Source: Neostapfia colusana (Eukaryota; Streptophyta; Magnoliopsida; Poales; Poaceae). From it: DNA of 64,000 bases. The notes below the pieces were generated by a model. It was not told where the DNA came from. It saw only the letters and a list, made by a program, of their open reading frames with translations, and searched no databases. The position numbers were made by a program, and so were the translations under genes. The stretch covers positions 31,065,944 through 31,129,943 of the forward strand of contig JASWHV010000019.1 in NCBI GenBank assembly GCA_030760725.1, written 5' to 3'. Position 1 is the first letter of the stretch, and each line of letters begins with the position of its first letter. This document shows, in pieces, positions 10,818 through 22,966 of this stretch.

Positions 10818-13521
10818 TGTAGAGGTCCCAAAAATGTGAATACAAAGAAACATGAGTTTGCACAAATGTTGGAGTCATGTGTATGAAAAAGGGGCTTAGT
10901 TGAAACTTTCCCCACATATGATAACATAGGTGAGATTCTTCTAAACAAACTTTGGGTACTGCATGGAGGGACCTCATGTGGATTAAAACCACAGAAATGA
11001 AGAGCTCAAGTGAAATGGAAGGGTTTAAAATTCAGAGATGAACTAAATGTAAATTCAAACTTCAAGTGAGGGAAGGACACAATGAGAATTTCAAAACTGT
11101 TGTGCTCAAACTCTTGGTTGCAGCAGCTAACACAAGAATCAAATTGCATATTTGGATTCCTTAGGTCCAAATTAGTGGGTAGGCAAAGTTTCATTAATTT
11201 TTGAAAAGATTTGCTGCCCATTTTTCCAAATGGAGTTAAATGTACAAGGAAATTCAAATAAACATTTGAATTTGGATGGAATTTGTCCAACTATGCAAAT
11301 GCAGCTCAGTTTCCAACTTTCAGATAATTGGAGTTGAATATTTGTCAAACTATGGAGATCTTTTTGCAGGGAAATTGAGTGGGCCCCACCTGTAATTGGG
11401 GAGGTGAAACACTGTGAAAGATCTCCCATTACTTCAGCCGTAAGTCTCCACTCACCGAACGGGTCTCACCGGGTGTCACCGCGGGGGACTACCCGAGCCA
11501 CGTCCTGCTCTTCGGCCGGGCCGCTGGCAGCACGGGAGTCGGCGGTACCCTCTCCACGTGAGCCCTCCCGCGTAGCCAAGGCGACCACGGGTGTTTTCCC
11601 CTCCTCACACGCGTGTTCTCCAGAAAACGAAACCGAGCTCGCCGCTCCTCTGGAAAGCCATCGGGAGCCGGCTAAACCGCGCCACAGCACCTCACCGAGC
11701 TGCACAACAACGCTGTGCCATCGTTCCGCACCTCCTGAGCGTGATAGCTAGCCATCCGTGGTGTGTTTTGAGCGTTAAACGCCTCACCCGCGGCGAACCA
11801 CAGCCAGCCGACGATCAGGCGCACGCGGGCAGCCTTCCACAAGGGTTGTTACGTCCTAGCAAGCCCGACCACGGGAGCGCGCCATCATGCTGCTGCTCTC
11901 CCCCAAAACCTGGAGCAAACCGTGGAGGATCGGCGGCCAATTTGGAGATTTTGTCCCGGCGACCTCAAACAGAGCATCCGGTAATCGCCGCCAAAATTCT
12001 CGTTCTCCAATCCTCTGTATCTTGTCAAATCTTGCACACACGAGCTGGACTAGCCGGCGATCATTTGCCCTTTTGCAACCAATGCCTGAAAACCATTGTG
12101 CACGACGTATTTCACACTTTTTCGACGGCGGTTATGGTGGGGCGGTTCGGGCTCTCAATGAGAGCTAGGTTAGGGCCATTTTAAGGCTGCTTCACCACCC
12201 GGACGATCCTCCTTGGCGTCCACTGATGCTATAGCGCTGTTTCACCAGTGTTTTGGCGGGTTAGGTTAGCCGGGCAACGTCGCCGAACTGGTCCAGAGCC
12301 GCCGCGCCGTGGACGGCTAGATTAGAGCCACCGCCGGCCAGGGGAAGGGGTCCCATATTGTTCAGCACGTGAAATTAGGACCTAACAGCGAGGGAGGGCT
12401 CGGGGGATGGCCGGGAGACCGAAATCCGTCGAACTCCGGCGAGCCCGGCGGCGCGCGGGCACGGGGGCCGGAGGTAGAAGACGACCTGGCAGGTCCCGCC
12501 TGTCAGCGACGGTGTTTCAAATCCCTGATCGGCTGTGGCGCGGGGGATCTGGTGTGGCGGCGCGGGAAATACCCTGTAGCCCCGTGTGGCTTGCCCCGGC
12601 TAGTGACACCTGTCCCCTGGACCCACAGCCAGTATTTGAACATTTTGGGGAATTTCAGTTTTCAGTTCAAACTTTGAATAGCTACAACTTTGGGTAGGAG
12701 AATCCAAAAATTGTGAAACAAATTTTTTTTGGATTCCTCTGATAGAGTACTATCCAAATATAGAACCCAATTTGTATGAAACCCTCTATTTAATTCTGGA
12801 AAATTCTTTAAAGCTTTTCAGAAAAAGAATTTTAGAGGGAGTTTGGTTAATCCAAAAATCCTCAAATTTTGCCAGGATATTCTCTAGGATAATAGTGAAC
12901 TCCTGTAAAAATTTCAGACCATTTGGAGATGATTTGATCAGAGCAATTCAGCTTTGAAGATGCTGTGTTCAATTGAATGCAGAAACCTTTTTCAGAGAAT
13001 TTTCCAAGACATGGAAAAATCAGTTCTGGGCAAATATTAGCTCTAAAAATGCTAGGAAAATTCATGCAAGTCCTATGAACTATAATTGAAATTTAGTTCA
13101 CTAAGTTTGGCATGAACATGCAATTTTATTCAGAAATAATTCCTTTTTGCCTAAAGGCTTAGGGAATTATTCTGAGTAATCCACTCATTAGATAATCCCA
13201 AATATTGGTCCAGAGTGTTTTCTTGTGACAAGGAACTCACCTGAAAATTCTCAGCACCATTGGAGCTCTGGATCACCCCAGTGCTGTTTAACCTCTTAAG
13301 GTGATTAATATAGAAGAGGGGGAAACCACCTAGCATTAATCATGTGTTTATAACCAAACCTAAACCACTAGCACCTGTGTCATTTTAAATTCTTAAACAG
13401 AGTTCCAGTTTGTGTAAACTTGTCATTAGAACTTGTAGCAAAATCTTTACAAATTAATATATGTGCATATTCACTACGTGTAGCATCTACGTGAAGGACT
13501 TGAAGTCATTGGAGGAGAGAT
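10818..13521 (+). repeat. 5' LTR of element C, segment 1
   Basis: First 2704 bp of the 5' LTR, ending with the GAGAT target duplicated by D. It aligns with 47706-50409 of the 3' LTR. AT-rich start, GC-rich centre (11440-12620), AT-rich end. Open frames in the GC-rich centre (e.g. 11591-12184) are not credible genes: no start context, no motifs, and present only because the LTR is repeated. Confidence 0.93.
13517..13521. repeat. Target site duplication GAGAT, left copy (element D)
   Basis: GAGAT before TGTAGGATCG; the matching copy is 24563-24567. The undisturbed site is visible in the 3' LTR of C at ~50405-50409. Confidence 0.95.
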
Positions 13522-15129
13522 TGTAGGATCGAAGAGCACGTGAAAAGCTACCATAGGGGGTGAATGGTAGATTAAAACTTTTCGCAGCGGAACAACAAAA
13601 ACCCCTCAGCGAAAAATCAATCGGTTAAAGAAACCGTGTGTGCAAGTGTTTTCAAACGTGCTCAACCGTGACAAATCAAGTAGAGAGGTAGAGAATCAAG
13701 TCAAGGATCTAATGCAACAAAAATCACTTGAAAACACGAAGTAAAACTTGAGATACGATCAAAACATTAAACAAAGATCAATCTGTTCTACCCGATATAA
13801 AACAGATCTGCAACGCTGCAAAGAAACTCGTGTATCTCAAAAACTACAGATCCTAAGCTCGTGAAAATTTCACAGATGATAGATAATTGAGTTGTGAAGA
13901 CAAACCAAAAAGAATCACGTCCGCTGATCTGTAAAACTCGAGTTATGAACGAAACACCGAAGCAACTTCGGTCTGTCCAGAAGCTCGGCGAGAAAGACTT
14001 GACGAAAAACAAGTCGGACGAACAAGACACAAAAGCTCCTCAAAACTATGAACTTTATTCAATAGAAACACAAGAGGAACAGCCCAAAGTCGTGCACCAT
14101 GAGCTCTGGCCTCCCTTGCTTATATAACCAGCTCTATGGCCAATCCAATTCAAACTAGGACTCCTACTCCTACTTGGATTCAAACTGTAACTTTCCAATA
14201 CAGCTCAAGACTCTTCTATACGTAGATAGAAGCAATCTTAAGACTTCCAAACACCTTAGGAACGTCCCAAACATTCCTAAAACAACTCAAATTCGTGACC
14301 CACACGAAATCCTATCATAACCAACTCAAAACTTTCCATATTTGAGTCAAACACGACGCAGCCGTAGCCTGAGTCCATAACCTAGTCGGTTGAACCTTTC
14401 CGACCAATTCTTTACGTCCACATCTCTTCATCACGCCTTGGAACAATGTTGCCACGTCCATGCACTCCTTGCACACGTGCAAACACCTTCCAACGACATA
14501 CACGCAACCTTCATATGCACTGCCCTTGATCCAAACATGCTGCGCGACATCCCGATCAACTCAACCACAGCTCCTCCCGAACTTGGTTGTTGGAACCTCA
14601 TCTCCTCCCTGAGACTAGTCCAAGGATCCCGTCACCAGCCATGTCTTGAACTCAAGCAACACCTGCACATGAATAAACAACCAATTCTTCCGAGCACAAG
14701 TCCTCGACTTGACTCACGTTAGTTCGAAAACCACAACACCTTACATGAGCACGTCACATAAGCATGTTGCAAACCATATCAAACGATAACAGCCATAACC
14801 ACCAAAACACACCAAAAACTTAGCAAATTAATACTAAGCAAACCTTCCCATAAAGCAAGTTTGAAACATTGCGAGTTAAAAGCAAAAACAAGACACTGCA
14901 GTTCTACGAGTTGAACTTCACGGGAGCTCCCTAAAAACAAGCTCCGGACCTCACAGAAGCTCTCCGAACCTTGCAGGAGCTCTCCGGACCTTGCCAACAC
15001 TTGGAGGACCTAACAAAGAACTTGTCAGACCTTGCCACAGAAGAATGTTTTGGAAATATTCAAAACTTTGAATGTTAATGTTAACTTTTATCCTAATTGC
15101 CAATGTATTCAGCACACATAGGTCTCACA
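13522..15129 (-). repeat. 3' LTR of copia element D
   Basis: 1608 bp; minus-strand ends TGTGAGACC...GATCCTACA. Aligns throughout with 22967-24562, with scattered substitutions, a shorter G-run near 13555 and a short extra segment near 14960-14980 relative to the other copy. It holds no gene. Confidence 0.94.
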
Positions 15130-15140
15130 ATCTCCCCCTT
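15130..15140 (-). other. Polypurine tract adjoining the 3' LTR of D
   Basis: Minus strand reads AAGGGGGAGAT directly before TGTGAGACC, the expected plus-strand priming site of reverse transcription. Confidence 0.85.
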
Positions 15141-16046
15141 GATGAATGCATTGGCAAAACCAATTAAAATCCAAACATTGGCTTATGAAAAGTTTTGAAA
15201 AGCTTTGAAAAATCATTTCTCCCCCTTTATTAATTTCTCCCCATTTTTTAAAATCAGAGAAGGAAGAAAGTGTATAACATATGCAAAGTGTAAAAAAAAT
15301 CTCTCCTTATACATATTTCTCCCCCTTTGACAATGTATTCAGCAAGGTTCAAAAGAGAAATTTTTAAATGTTATGAGCATATTATAACATATACATACAA
15401 AACAAAGCTCATCCAAGTCATACTATCAGGTTACTTACACTATCACATCAATGAGATACATAAGGTAGTGTAAGCCATGCTAGAGGTCAAATGTATTTTT
15501 CAGTTTAAGCAAGTCATGATCTCCCTTACTCAACTATTTCAAAACCTGAAAACATGACACTTGTTGCTGCATTTTTATTATTCATAATCATTTAAGGCAC
15601 AAAGTTGATCATATGATATTTGCAAGAGATTATATGCCGCATCAGCCTTATTCTAACCAACCAAGCCAAGCCTATGTCATTTGACAATCAGAAGCTTAAG
15701 GACATGGTTTTAGTCATACGAATTCCTTCCAAGTTCATATCTTAGCGCAATAATAAGCAATCTCAAAAGAAGAAGTGCGATGCATGCATATTCTCTTGAT
15801 CTTTTCTCAATTTTTTATTTGAAAACTCAACATGTGAGCTGATCACTTGATTAATTTTTTATGATTAAAAGCACTTGTGAGCACGCAACAAGTTCAAAAC
15901 AGCAAGAAAGTTCGATCATGACCAGATTTAGTGTAAGTAATTATTCCAATTACTAGTCATGGCAAAAACTACAAAATGTATAACATGAGTAATGTAGTAA
16001 GAACTTTCAGCCTGTAAAAGGAATCACAAAGTCATATATGTATGAA
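15141..16046 (-). other. Non-coding 3' internal region of D with extra polypurine tracts
   Basis: About 900 bp (plus 17395-17461 beyond the solo LTR) between RNase H and the 3' LTR, AT-rich, with no ORF. On the minus strand it has additional AGGGGGAG-type tracts near 15217-15229, 15319-15330 and 17456-17466. Multiple polypurine tracts at this place are described for Sireviruses. 16042-16046 is the ATGAA target copy. Confidence 0.7.
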
Positions 16047-17389
16047 TGAATGTGGCCTAGAGGGGGGGTGAATAGGCCTTTAAAAGATTCCTGCACGCTT
16101 AATAGAGTTATCAGAAACTTGATGCACCGGACTAGTCCGGTTGTGTGGGCGGACTAGTCCGGTGTGCTGAATTATGTGAGTTAATTAAGTGTGTTTCAGA
16201 AATTGAATCTTTCAGCAGCGGAATGAGAACAACAGTTTTTATAAATTAAGTTTATTGTATAAGTGCACGTGCAAACTTATAAGAAACTTAAATGATGATT
16301 AACAAACTAGTGATCTAATGTATCAAAATGTAAAGTAAATGGAGACAAAAAAACACGATTTTTTACCGAGGTTCGATCTCACCAAGAGATCTACATCCTC
16401 ATTGAGGAAGCTCACACAGAGCCGGGTTCCCAACCCTTTCCCTCTTTAAGTTACCACAAAGGCCGACTTGACTCCACTATCACGGGTAATCAACGAGTTT
16501 GAGGGGCAACCTCACACGTTGAGGGCTCCCACAAGAATTACAATGAGAAAGCAATCAAATACACTCAAAAAGATTACAATGCAGAATATGAGTGTAGAGA
16601 GATCAAACCCCATGAGCTCACAACGAAGGAACGACGATCTCCCAATCCCAAATCCAAGTATTTGGTTGATTTTCACCTTTTTGCACCTTAGATGTGTGGG
16701 GAGATGTGTTTTTGGGCTCCTGGGACTTGTGGCGGCGCTAGGGTTTGAGTTTTTAGCAGTATGAGTCGTGTCTCTTTGTTGGAAGGCCGTGGATCACCAA
16801 TTTATATGGTTTCCAAAAAGTTATCGTTGTAAAACCTAATACCGGACTAGTCCGGTATATGATCGGACTTGTCCGGACTACTTCCAGTGGGTTAACCGGA
16901 CTAGTCCGGTCTAAAACCGGACTTGTCCGGTGCTATGTGAAGTGGGGTTCCAGAAAGTTTAGCGGACTAGTCCTGTCGCATGGATGGACTAGTCCGCAGT
17001 CCTCTAAAGAGAACAACAGAAACATGATCGGACTAGTCCGGTCTAAAACCGGACTTGTCCGGTTGCGTTCCAGTATGCTGACCGGACTAGTCCGGTCCAT
17101 GGACGGACTAGTCCGGTGTTCAGTGGATTTTAGTTGATTATGAGCCCTTACCCTTACGCAAAGTCATGAGTTCTTGGGATGTGTCTCTCACACACACCCT
17201 ATACATTTACATCTACTTTGCTCTTCTAAATTCCACTAAAGTCTTCCTTTTAGGGCAGCACTTTATTTTTCACCTTTTTGTGTGCACGAGCTAGTTCACT
17301 TTGGTTGTCCTGCAATCATTTCGTTAGGATCTCATATGCTTGTCATCAATTAGGCAAAATCCACAAGGGATATCCTAGATGCACTTACA
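16047..17389 (-). repeat. Solo LTR of a Sirevirus-type element inside D
   Basis: 1343 bp, minus strand TG...TTCA, aligning with the E LTR (51565-52980) from end to end, with no internal sequence on either side and flanked by ATGAA (16042-16046 and 17390-17394). About a dozen copies of the palindrome ACCGGACTAGTCCGGT, or a form with TTGT at the centre, lie at 16128-16165 and 16842-17118. A TATAAA on the minus strand at 16801-16806 lies downstream of the main array, as in E. Such solo LTRs come from recombination between the two LTRs of a former element. Confidence 0.93.
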
Positions 17390-17394
17390 ATGAA
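17390..17394. repeat. Target site duplication ATGAA, right copy (solo LTR)
   Basis: Matches 16042-16046 on the other side of the solo LTR. Confidence 0.9.
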
Positions 17395-17461
17395 ATACTA
17401 TGCTCATATTATTTTAGTTTCAGATTCACACATAGACTTTCAAAGTTTCAAAAACTCCCCC

Positions 17462-20400
17462 TCAATTTAAGCCATGAGGATGCATAACCCCTATTTCACT
17501 ACGAATGAAACAAAAACGAGTGAAATCCAAAGGTTTTGTAAAAGTATCAGCCAATTGTTGTTCGGTATCGACATGGTGAAGCACAATGTTTCCTTTTTCA
17601 ACATTATCACGAAGAAAGTGATACCTAATGTCAATGTGCTTAGTTCTAGAGTGTTTCACGGGGTTTTTAGCAATACAAATTGCACTAGTGTTATCACAAA
17701 ACAGTGGAACACTATCTAAATCAACCCCGTAGTCCTTAAGTGTTTGAACAATCCAAAGAATTTGTGAGCAAGCGCTAGCCGCAGCTACATATTCAGATTC
17801 GGCCGTGGATTGTGCAACTGAACTTTGTTTTCTAGAGGACCAAGCAACAAGTGAATTACCAAGAAAATGAAAAGCACCCGAAGTACTTTTCCTATCAATC
17901 CTACAACCCCCAAAATCAGCATCCGAAAAAGCTTTCAAAGAAACGGTTGAGGAAGAAGGAAGAAAAATGCCAAATTCTTGAGTTCCATGTAGGTACCTGA
18001 GAATCCTTTTGATGGCTTGGCGATGTGAAGCACGTGGAGAAGCTTGAAAACGTGCACAAAGACATACGCTGAATTGTATGTCCGGTCTTGACGCCGTGAG
18101 ATACAAAAGTGATCCAATCATACTTCTGTATTCTTTTTTTTTATCGACCAGGTCACCATCTTTGTCAAGTTCAAGTGTTGTTGCTGTTCCCATTGGTGTC
18201 CGAAGAGGCTTGCATTTGTCCATGTTGAAGCGCTTAAGAAGGTCCTTTTTATACTTAGTTTGATGCACAAAAGTTCCTTCTTTTGTTTGCTTGATTTGCA
18301 GCCCCAAAAAGTATGTGAGTTCTCCCATCATAATCATCTCAAATTCTGAACTCATCATAGCTGAAAACTTGGACACGAGATCATGAGAAGCACAACCAAA
18401 GATAATATCATCCACATACACTTGAACGAATAATGAGTCATTGCCATGCTTAAGTACAAAAACAGTTTTATCAACCTTGCCCATGGTAAACCCCTTTTTA
18501 AGTAAGAATGTTTTTAACCTATCATACCATGCTCTAGGGGCTTGTTTTAGACCGTACAAGGCTTTGGACAGTTTGTAAACATGATTAGGAAAATTTGGAT
18601 TTTCAAAACCCGGTGGCTGCTTAACATAAATCTCCTCCTCTATGTAGCCATTAAGAAAAGCACTTTTAACATCCATTTGATATAACTTGAAACCTTTAAA
18701 TGCAGCAAATGCTAATAAAATTCTTATAGCTTCTAATGCAGCAATAGGAGCAAATGTTTCATCAAAATCTAGACCTTCAATTTGAGTGAAACCTTGAGCA
18801 ACCAACCTAGCTTTATTCCTAACCACAACCCCATCCTCACTTTGCTTATTTTTAAATACCCATTTAGTTCCAATTAATGTGTGACCTTGAGGTGGAGGTA
18901 CAAGTTTCTAAACATTATTTGTTTCAAAATTTTCTAACTCTTCTTGCATGGCATTAATCCAAGATTCATTAGTGAGTGCGTGTGATATATCCTTGGGTTC
19001 AAAAGAAGCAACAAAAGCAGAATGAGCATGAGAGTTTGGATCGCAAAACCTGGACCGAGTGACTCGTTCATGCAAGCTTCCAATGATTTGTTGTGGAGGA
19101 TGACTTTTGAGTACTCGGAGGGGAGTAGACACTTCACAAGCACCTTCTTCTTCATGTTCGGAGCTTTGATTAGGAGAGCTTGTTGATTGAGGAAGGTCCG
19201 AACCAGCAGTAGTGACTGTTGGTGCTGGTTGTGGTGCAAAATCAGCAGCTTGATCGTTATTTACTTTCGAGTTTTCGGACAGCAGCACCACTTCTTCATC
19301 TTCTTCAATAAAAATACTCTCCCCCTGCGGATATGGATCCGGACCTGCAATATCGGAGCTAGTACTTGGGCTAGCTTCATCAAAAGAAACCTCGCAAGTC
19401 TCCACAATTTTGTTAGTGTCAAGTAAAAGCACACGGTAGCCTCTAGTATGAGATGGATAACCAAGAAACATGCCATCAACAGATCTAGCTTCAAATTTAT
19501 CAAGATTACCATGTTTCTTAACAAAGCATTTGCAACCAAAAACCCTAAAGTGTGTAACACTAGGCCTATGTCCAAACTGGAGCTCATATGGGGTTTTTCC
19601 AAGCTCAGCACGCAAGAAAACACGATTTGAGACATAACAAGCGGTTACAATTGCATCAGCCCAAAATTTCCTAGGAGTTTGATAATCATCAAGCATAGTC
19701 CTAGCCATCTCAACTAAGGTCCTGTTCTTTCTTTCTACGACACCATTTTGTTGTGGTACATAGGGTGAAGAGTATTGATGATCTATTCCATTTTCAGCAC
19801 AAAAGTGATCAAAGGATTGGTTTTTAAATTCAGTTCCGTTATCACTTCTAATTGCTTTTAATGATCCTGGGTGATCAATAGATAATCTAAGAAATAAAGT
19901 TCTAAAATGACTAAAAAATTCATTCTTAGATGCCATAAAATAAACCCAAGAATATCTGGAATAATCATCAACAATCACAAGCACATACCATTTACCTCCG
20001 AAGGATTGAACACGTGCCGGACCTACTGTGTCAAGATGTAAAAGTTGTCCTGGTTCAGCTGTCATGGTCATTGTGAGAGGAGCATGTGAACATGCAACAA
20101 ACTTAGCATGTTTACAAGAAGAGCACATAATATCATTGTCCTTTTTAAGCTTCGGCAGCCCACGTATGCGATCGAGAGCACTAACACGAGTGAGATGATC
20201 AAAGCCTATGTGACCAAGTCTACGATGCCAAAAATATAGATCCTTTGTATCATTAGCAACTAGACACCGATGCTTAGAAGTTGACCAATCAAAATCAGCT
20301 TTAAAAACTCTTCCAAAGCTAGACATGTTAAACAAAAGCTCATCTTTTGAATCTACAACCTTGCAGCAATTTTTAGCAAAGCTAACCTCTAGATTTTCAT

Positions 20401-20953
20401 CTAGTAATTGTGAAACTGAAAGCAAGTTGTATTTCAAATTTTTAACAAGTTCCACATCTTTCAAAGTGTAGAGATTGTTTACTCTAACGGAACCTTTAGC
20501 AATTATGGGAGTAGAAGAGTTATCGGCGAAAGTAACATTTTCTACACGTGACACAAAAGAGAGAGAGGAGAACCATTCTTTGTTACCGGCCATGTGGCGT
20601 GAGAAACCTGAATCCACAATCCAAATGTTCTCCTTCCTCAAACGTGAAACCTACACAGCAGCACAATACGTCGATGACTCAATACTGGGGTTAGTTAAAA
20701 GACTTTTAGGAACCCAGTACTGAGTCACACGACGTCCAGCAGGAATAACACGCGAAAGCTGAGAAGGTACAGCAGGTTTATTAGCCAAACATCGAAAATT
20801 TTTGTTCCCAACTACTGACTTAGAAGATGTGTTATATGTAGAACAAAAAACAGTAGGTCCGGGAGCAAGTTTTTGACTCATTACAGCAGGTTGCAAGCTC
20901 CGAACATTTCTTCTAGCAGATTTTGCTTGGTTGTTATGTGATCTAGCAAGTAT
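17462..20953 (-). pseudogene. pol: pol of copia element D (protease, integrase, RT, RNase H)
   Basis: One reading frame with nonsense codons. From the right: protease WIVDSGFSRHMAGN (~20612; Phe stands where the family usually has Cys, the catalytic Asp is kept), GAG-pre-integrase HRRLGHIGFDHLTRV and the CSSCKHAK zinc part (~20110-20230), integrase core with HLDTVGPARV, IRSDNGTEF and PQQNGVVERKNR, then RT with YVDDIIFG (18407-18418), and RNase H ending near the polypurine tract. In-frame stops: TAG 20651-20653 and TAG 18908-18910 (in a tryptophan position shared by copia RTs). The segment 17462-18826 is a long uninterrupted RT/RNase H frame (454 codons). Inactive as it stands; otherwise domain-complete. 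Confidence 0.92.
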
Positions 20954-22905
20954 TCATTGTTTCTTATCGTGTTTAGCTAGTCTATAGCAAAAATCCATGA
21001 CATGACCATCTCTACCACAGTAGGTACAATGAAAAATAACCTTATTATCATGTCTAGATGAGCAAGCAACACGTTTATTAGAACCCGAATGGGACAGTAC
21101 TCCTGCAGATTTGAAAATCACCTCTTTTTGTCTAGGAGCTGTTTGAATCAAACCGCTTCCTAATGACTTTACAACTTTAGGTGGGTGTGCCTTAGCATGA
21201 GCATGAGAATTAAAACCTAAACCAGTTTTATCATTGCAAGACTTGGAAGAATTCAGCAGCAAGTTTAGGTTCTTATTTGCATTAGAAAACCGATCTAGTG
21301 TCCTATGCATGTCATCAAGTTTATTGGACAGATCAAAGCAGTTTTTACATGAAGTTTTTCTTTTTAGTTTGCAATTTGAACAATATTTAACTTCATGCAC
21401 ACGTAAAGGATTGTTCAAAATAGAAATCTCATTCATAGCATCATTTAGTTTCTTATTCAGATCATCACATGAAGAACAATGCAAATCAATTGTAGAACAA
21501 CAAGCATCTTTGAAATTTTTATCATTAAGTGCAGCAAGCTCTTTGTTCTTTTTAATTTCAAGTTCAAGTTTATCAAGTGTAGATGCGTGTGCACTTCTTA
21601 AAGAGGATAATTGTTCATAAATCAAATCACATGAGGAACAAGAATCATCACTAGGAATCAAAGTTTTTAAACGATTAATTTCAGATTCTAGTGATTCAAT
21701 TTTAACAGCATTGTTCCTAAGTTTTTATCCTTTTTCTTTAATATAACAGTGGCACGAGAAATAGCATCACACATTTCTTCGCAAGTGGGACATACCTCTT
21801 CATCGTCGCTGTTGTGTTCTGCCTCCTCGGAGCTTGAACTTGACTTGCTCGCCATGCAGCACATATTTGCCATAGCTTCTTCATCTTCATCACTACCGGT
21901 GTCCACATTACTTGAGCCGAAATCTTGAAGTGCAGAGATCATACTATGCACTATGTTGCGCATTGATAAATCTTTCTTCTTATTATTCTTTGCAAACGAT
22001 TTCTTCGGCCTTATTTGCTTTTCTTCACGTGAAGTCGGACCTGAAAGGTTAGGGCACTCCGTACGAAAATGTCCTGTCTTACTACAGTCAAAACATCGTT
22101 GAGGTCCGGAGCTTCCTCTCCTTCTAGTTCTCACATTTTGCAATGCTTTTGAGAACCGAGTAGAGATGAGTGCAAGCTCCTCCTCTGGAAACTCTTCAAT
22201 CTGTTCAAGGGTTAGGACAGCAAAGAGAGTGCACCACTAGATGATGATTGACTATAACTAGACATGTCACGTTGCGAAACAAATGCAAGACTTGTTGGGG
22301 TTTTTACGTGAGATGATGTCAATTTCATGAGTTTTCAATTTACAATAAAGCACGTCTAAAGTAAGAGAACTCATGACAGTAGATTCACGAATAGATGTAA
22401 CTTTCATCTCCCAAATTGACATATCTAATGCTCCTAACAATTGTCTAGCACTCTCAGCATCTGAAAAGTTAACATTGACACTACGCAAGTTGCTGAGAAT
22501 TTTATTAAAGCGAGCAAAAAGGTCGTCAATTGACTCACTGGGTTGCATCTCAAAACGCATGTATTCTTTCTTTAACATATCTTGCCTTACCTCCTTGATC
22601 GTATTGGATCCTTCATGGTAGTCACAAAGAGCTTTCCAAACATCATATGCAGATCGGAGGTGTGCAACACGGTCGAAGTCGCTTTGAGTCAATCCTTGGA
22701 TGATCAAGTTGCGAGCCTTGTTGTTGTTGTCAACATCTCTCTTGTTCGCAGCCGTAACTTGATCGTTGGGTGGTACATCGAAGTTCCGGTAGACCTTTTC
22801 CCATATGGCGAAGCCTTGCGCCTGTATGTAGGCCTCCATCCGCGCCTTCCAAAACTGAAAATTGATGCCATTGAACACACAAGGTTTTGCGGAGTACTTC
22901 TCCAT
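20954..22905 (-). pseudogene. gag: gag of copia element D, long Cys-rich form
   Basis: Starts at ATG 22903-22905 (MEKYSAKP...), 46 bp from the PBS. The capsid-like domain (copia UBN2 type) covers residues ~1-200. A frame disturbance near 22270 and another near 21715 break it. The first zinc knuckle CFDCSKTGHFRTEC is at ~22050-22092, followed by an acidic Ser-rich segment. The second half (20954-21661) has three CxxC-x-x-L-x-x-x-L units (CSSCDLIYEQL, CSSCDDLNKKL, CKNCFDLSNKL), then a second knuckle CTYCGRDGHVMDFC near 20990-21035. A stop (TGA, 20954) then separates it from pol, otherwise in the same frame. Long gags with coiled coils are typical of Sireviruses; the Cys-pair repeat may be a zinc or interaction module (inference). 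Confidence 0.87.
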
Positions 22906-22950
22906 GATGGTTAGTCAAAACACGTGCAAATAACAAAGATTAGAGCACCT

Positions 22951-22964
22951 TGGCTCTGATAACA
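22951..22964 (-). other. Primer binding site of D
   Basis: Minus strand TGTTATCAGAGCCA, one base different from the usual initiator tRNA-Met complement TGGTATCAGAGCCA, next to the LTR end at 22967. Confidence 0.85.
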
Positions 22965-22966
22965 AT

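Noticed and set aside
11591..12184. 197-codon ORF in the GC-rich centre of C's LTR, with a 211-codon counterpart at 48479-49114
   Set aside because: Both are copies of one LTR, so their similarity says nothing about selection. The protein is low-complexity, has no motif, and other frames are equally open because of high GC.
16842..17118. Regular palindromic repeats resembling a CRISPR array
   Set aside because: The repeats are 16-bp palindromes at irregular spacing inside a Sirevirus LTR of a plant genome, with no spacers of constant length and no cas genes.
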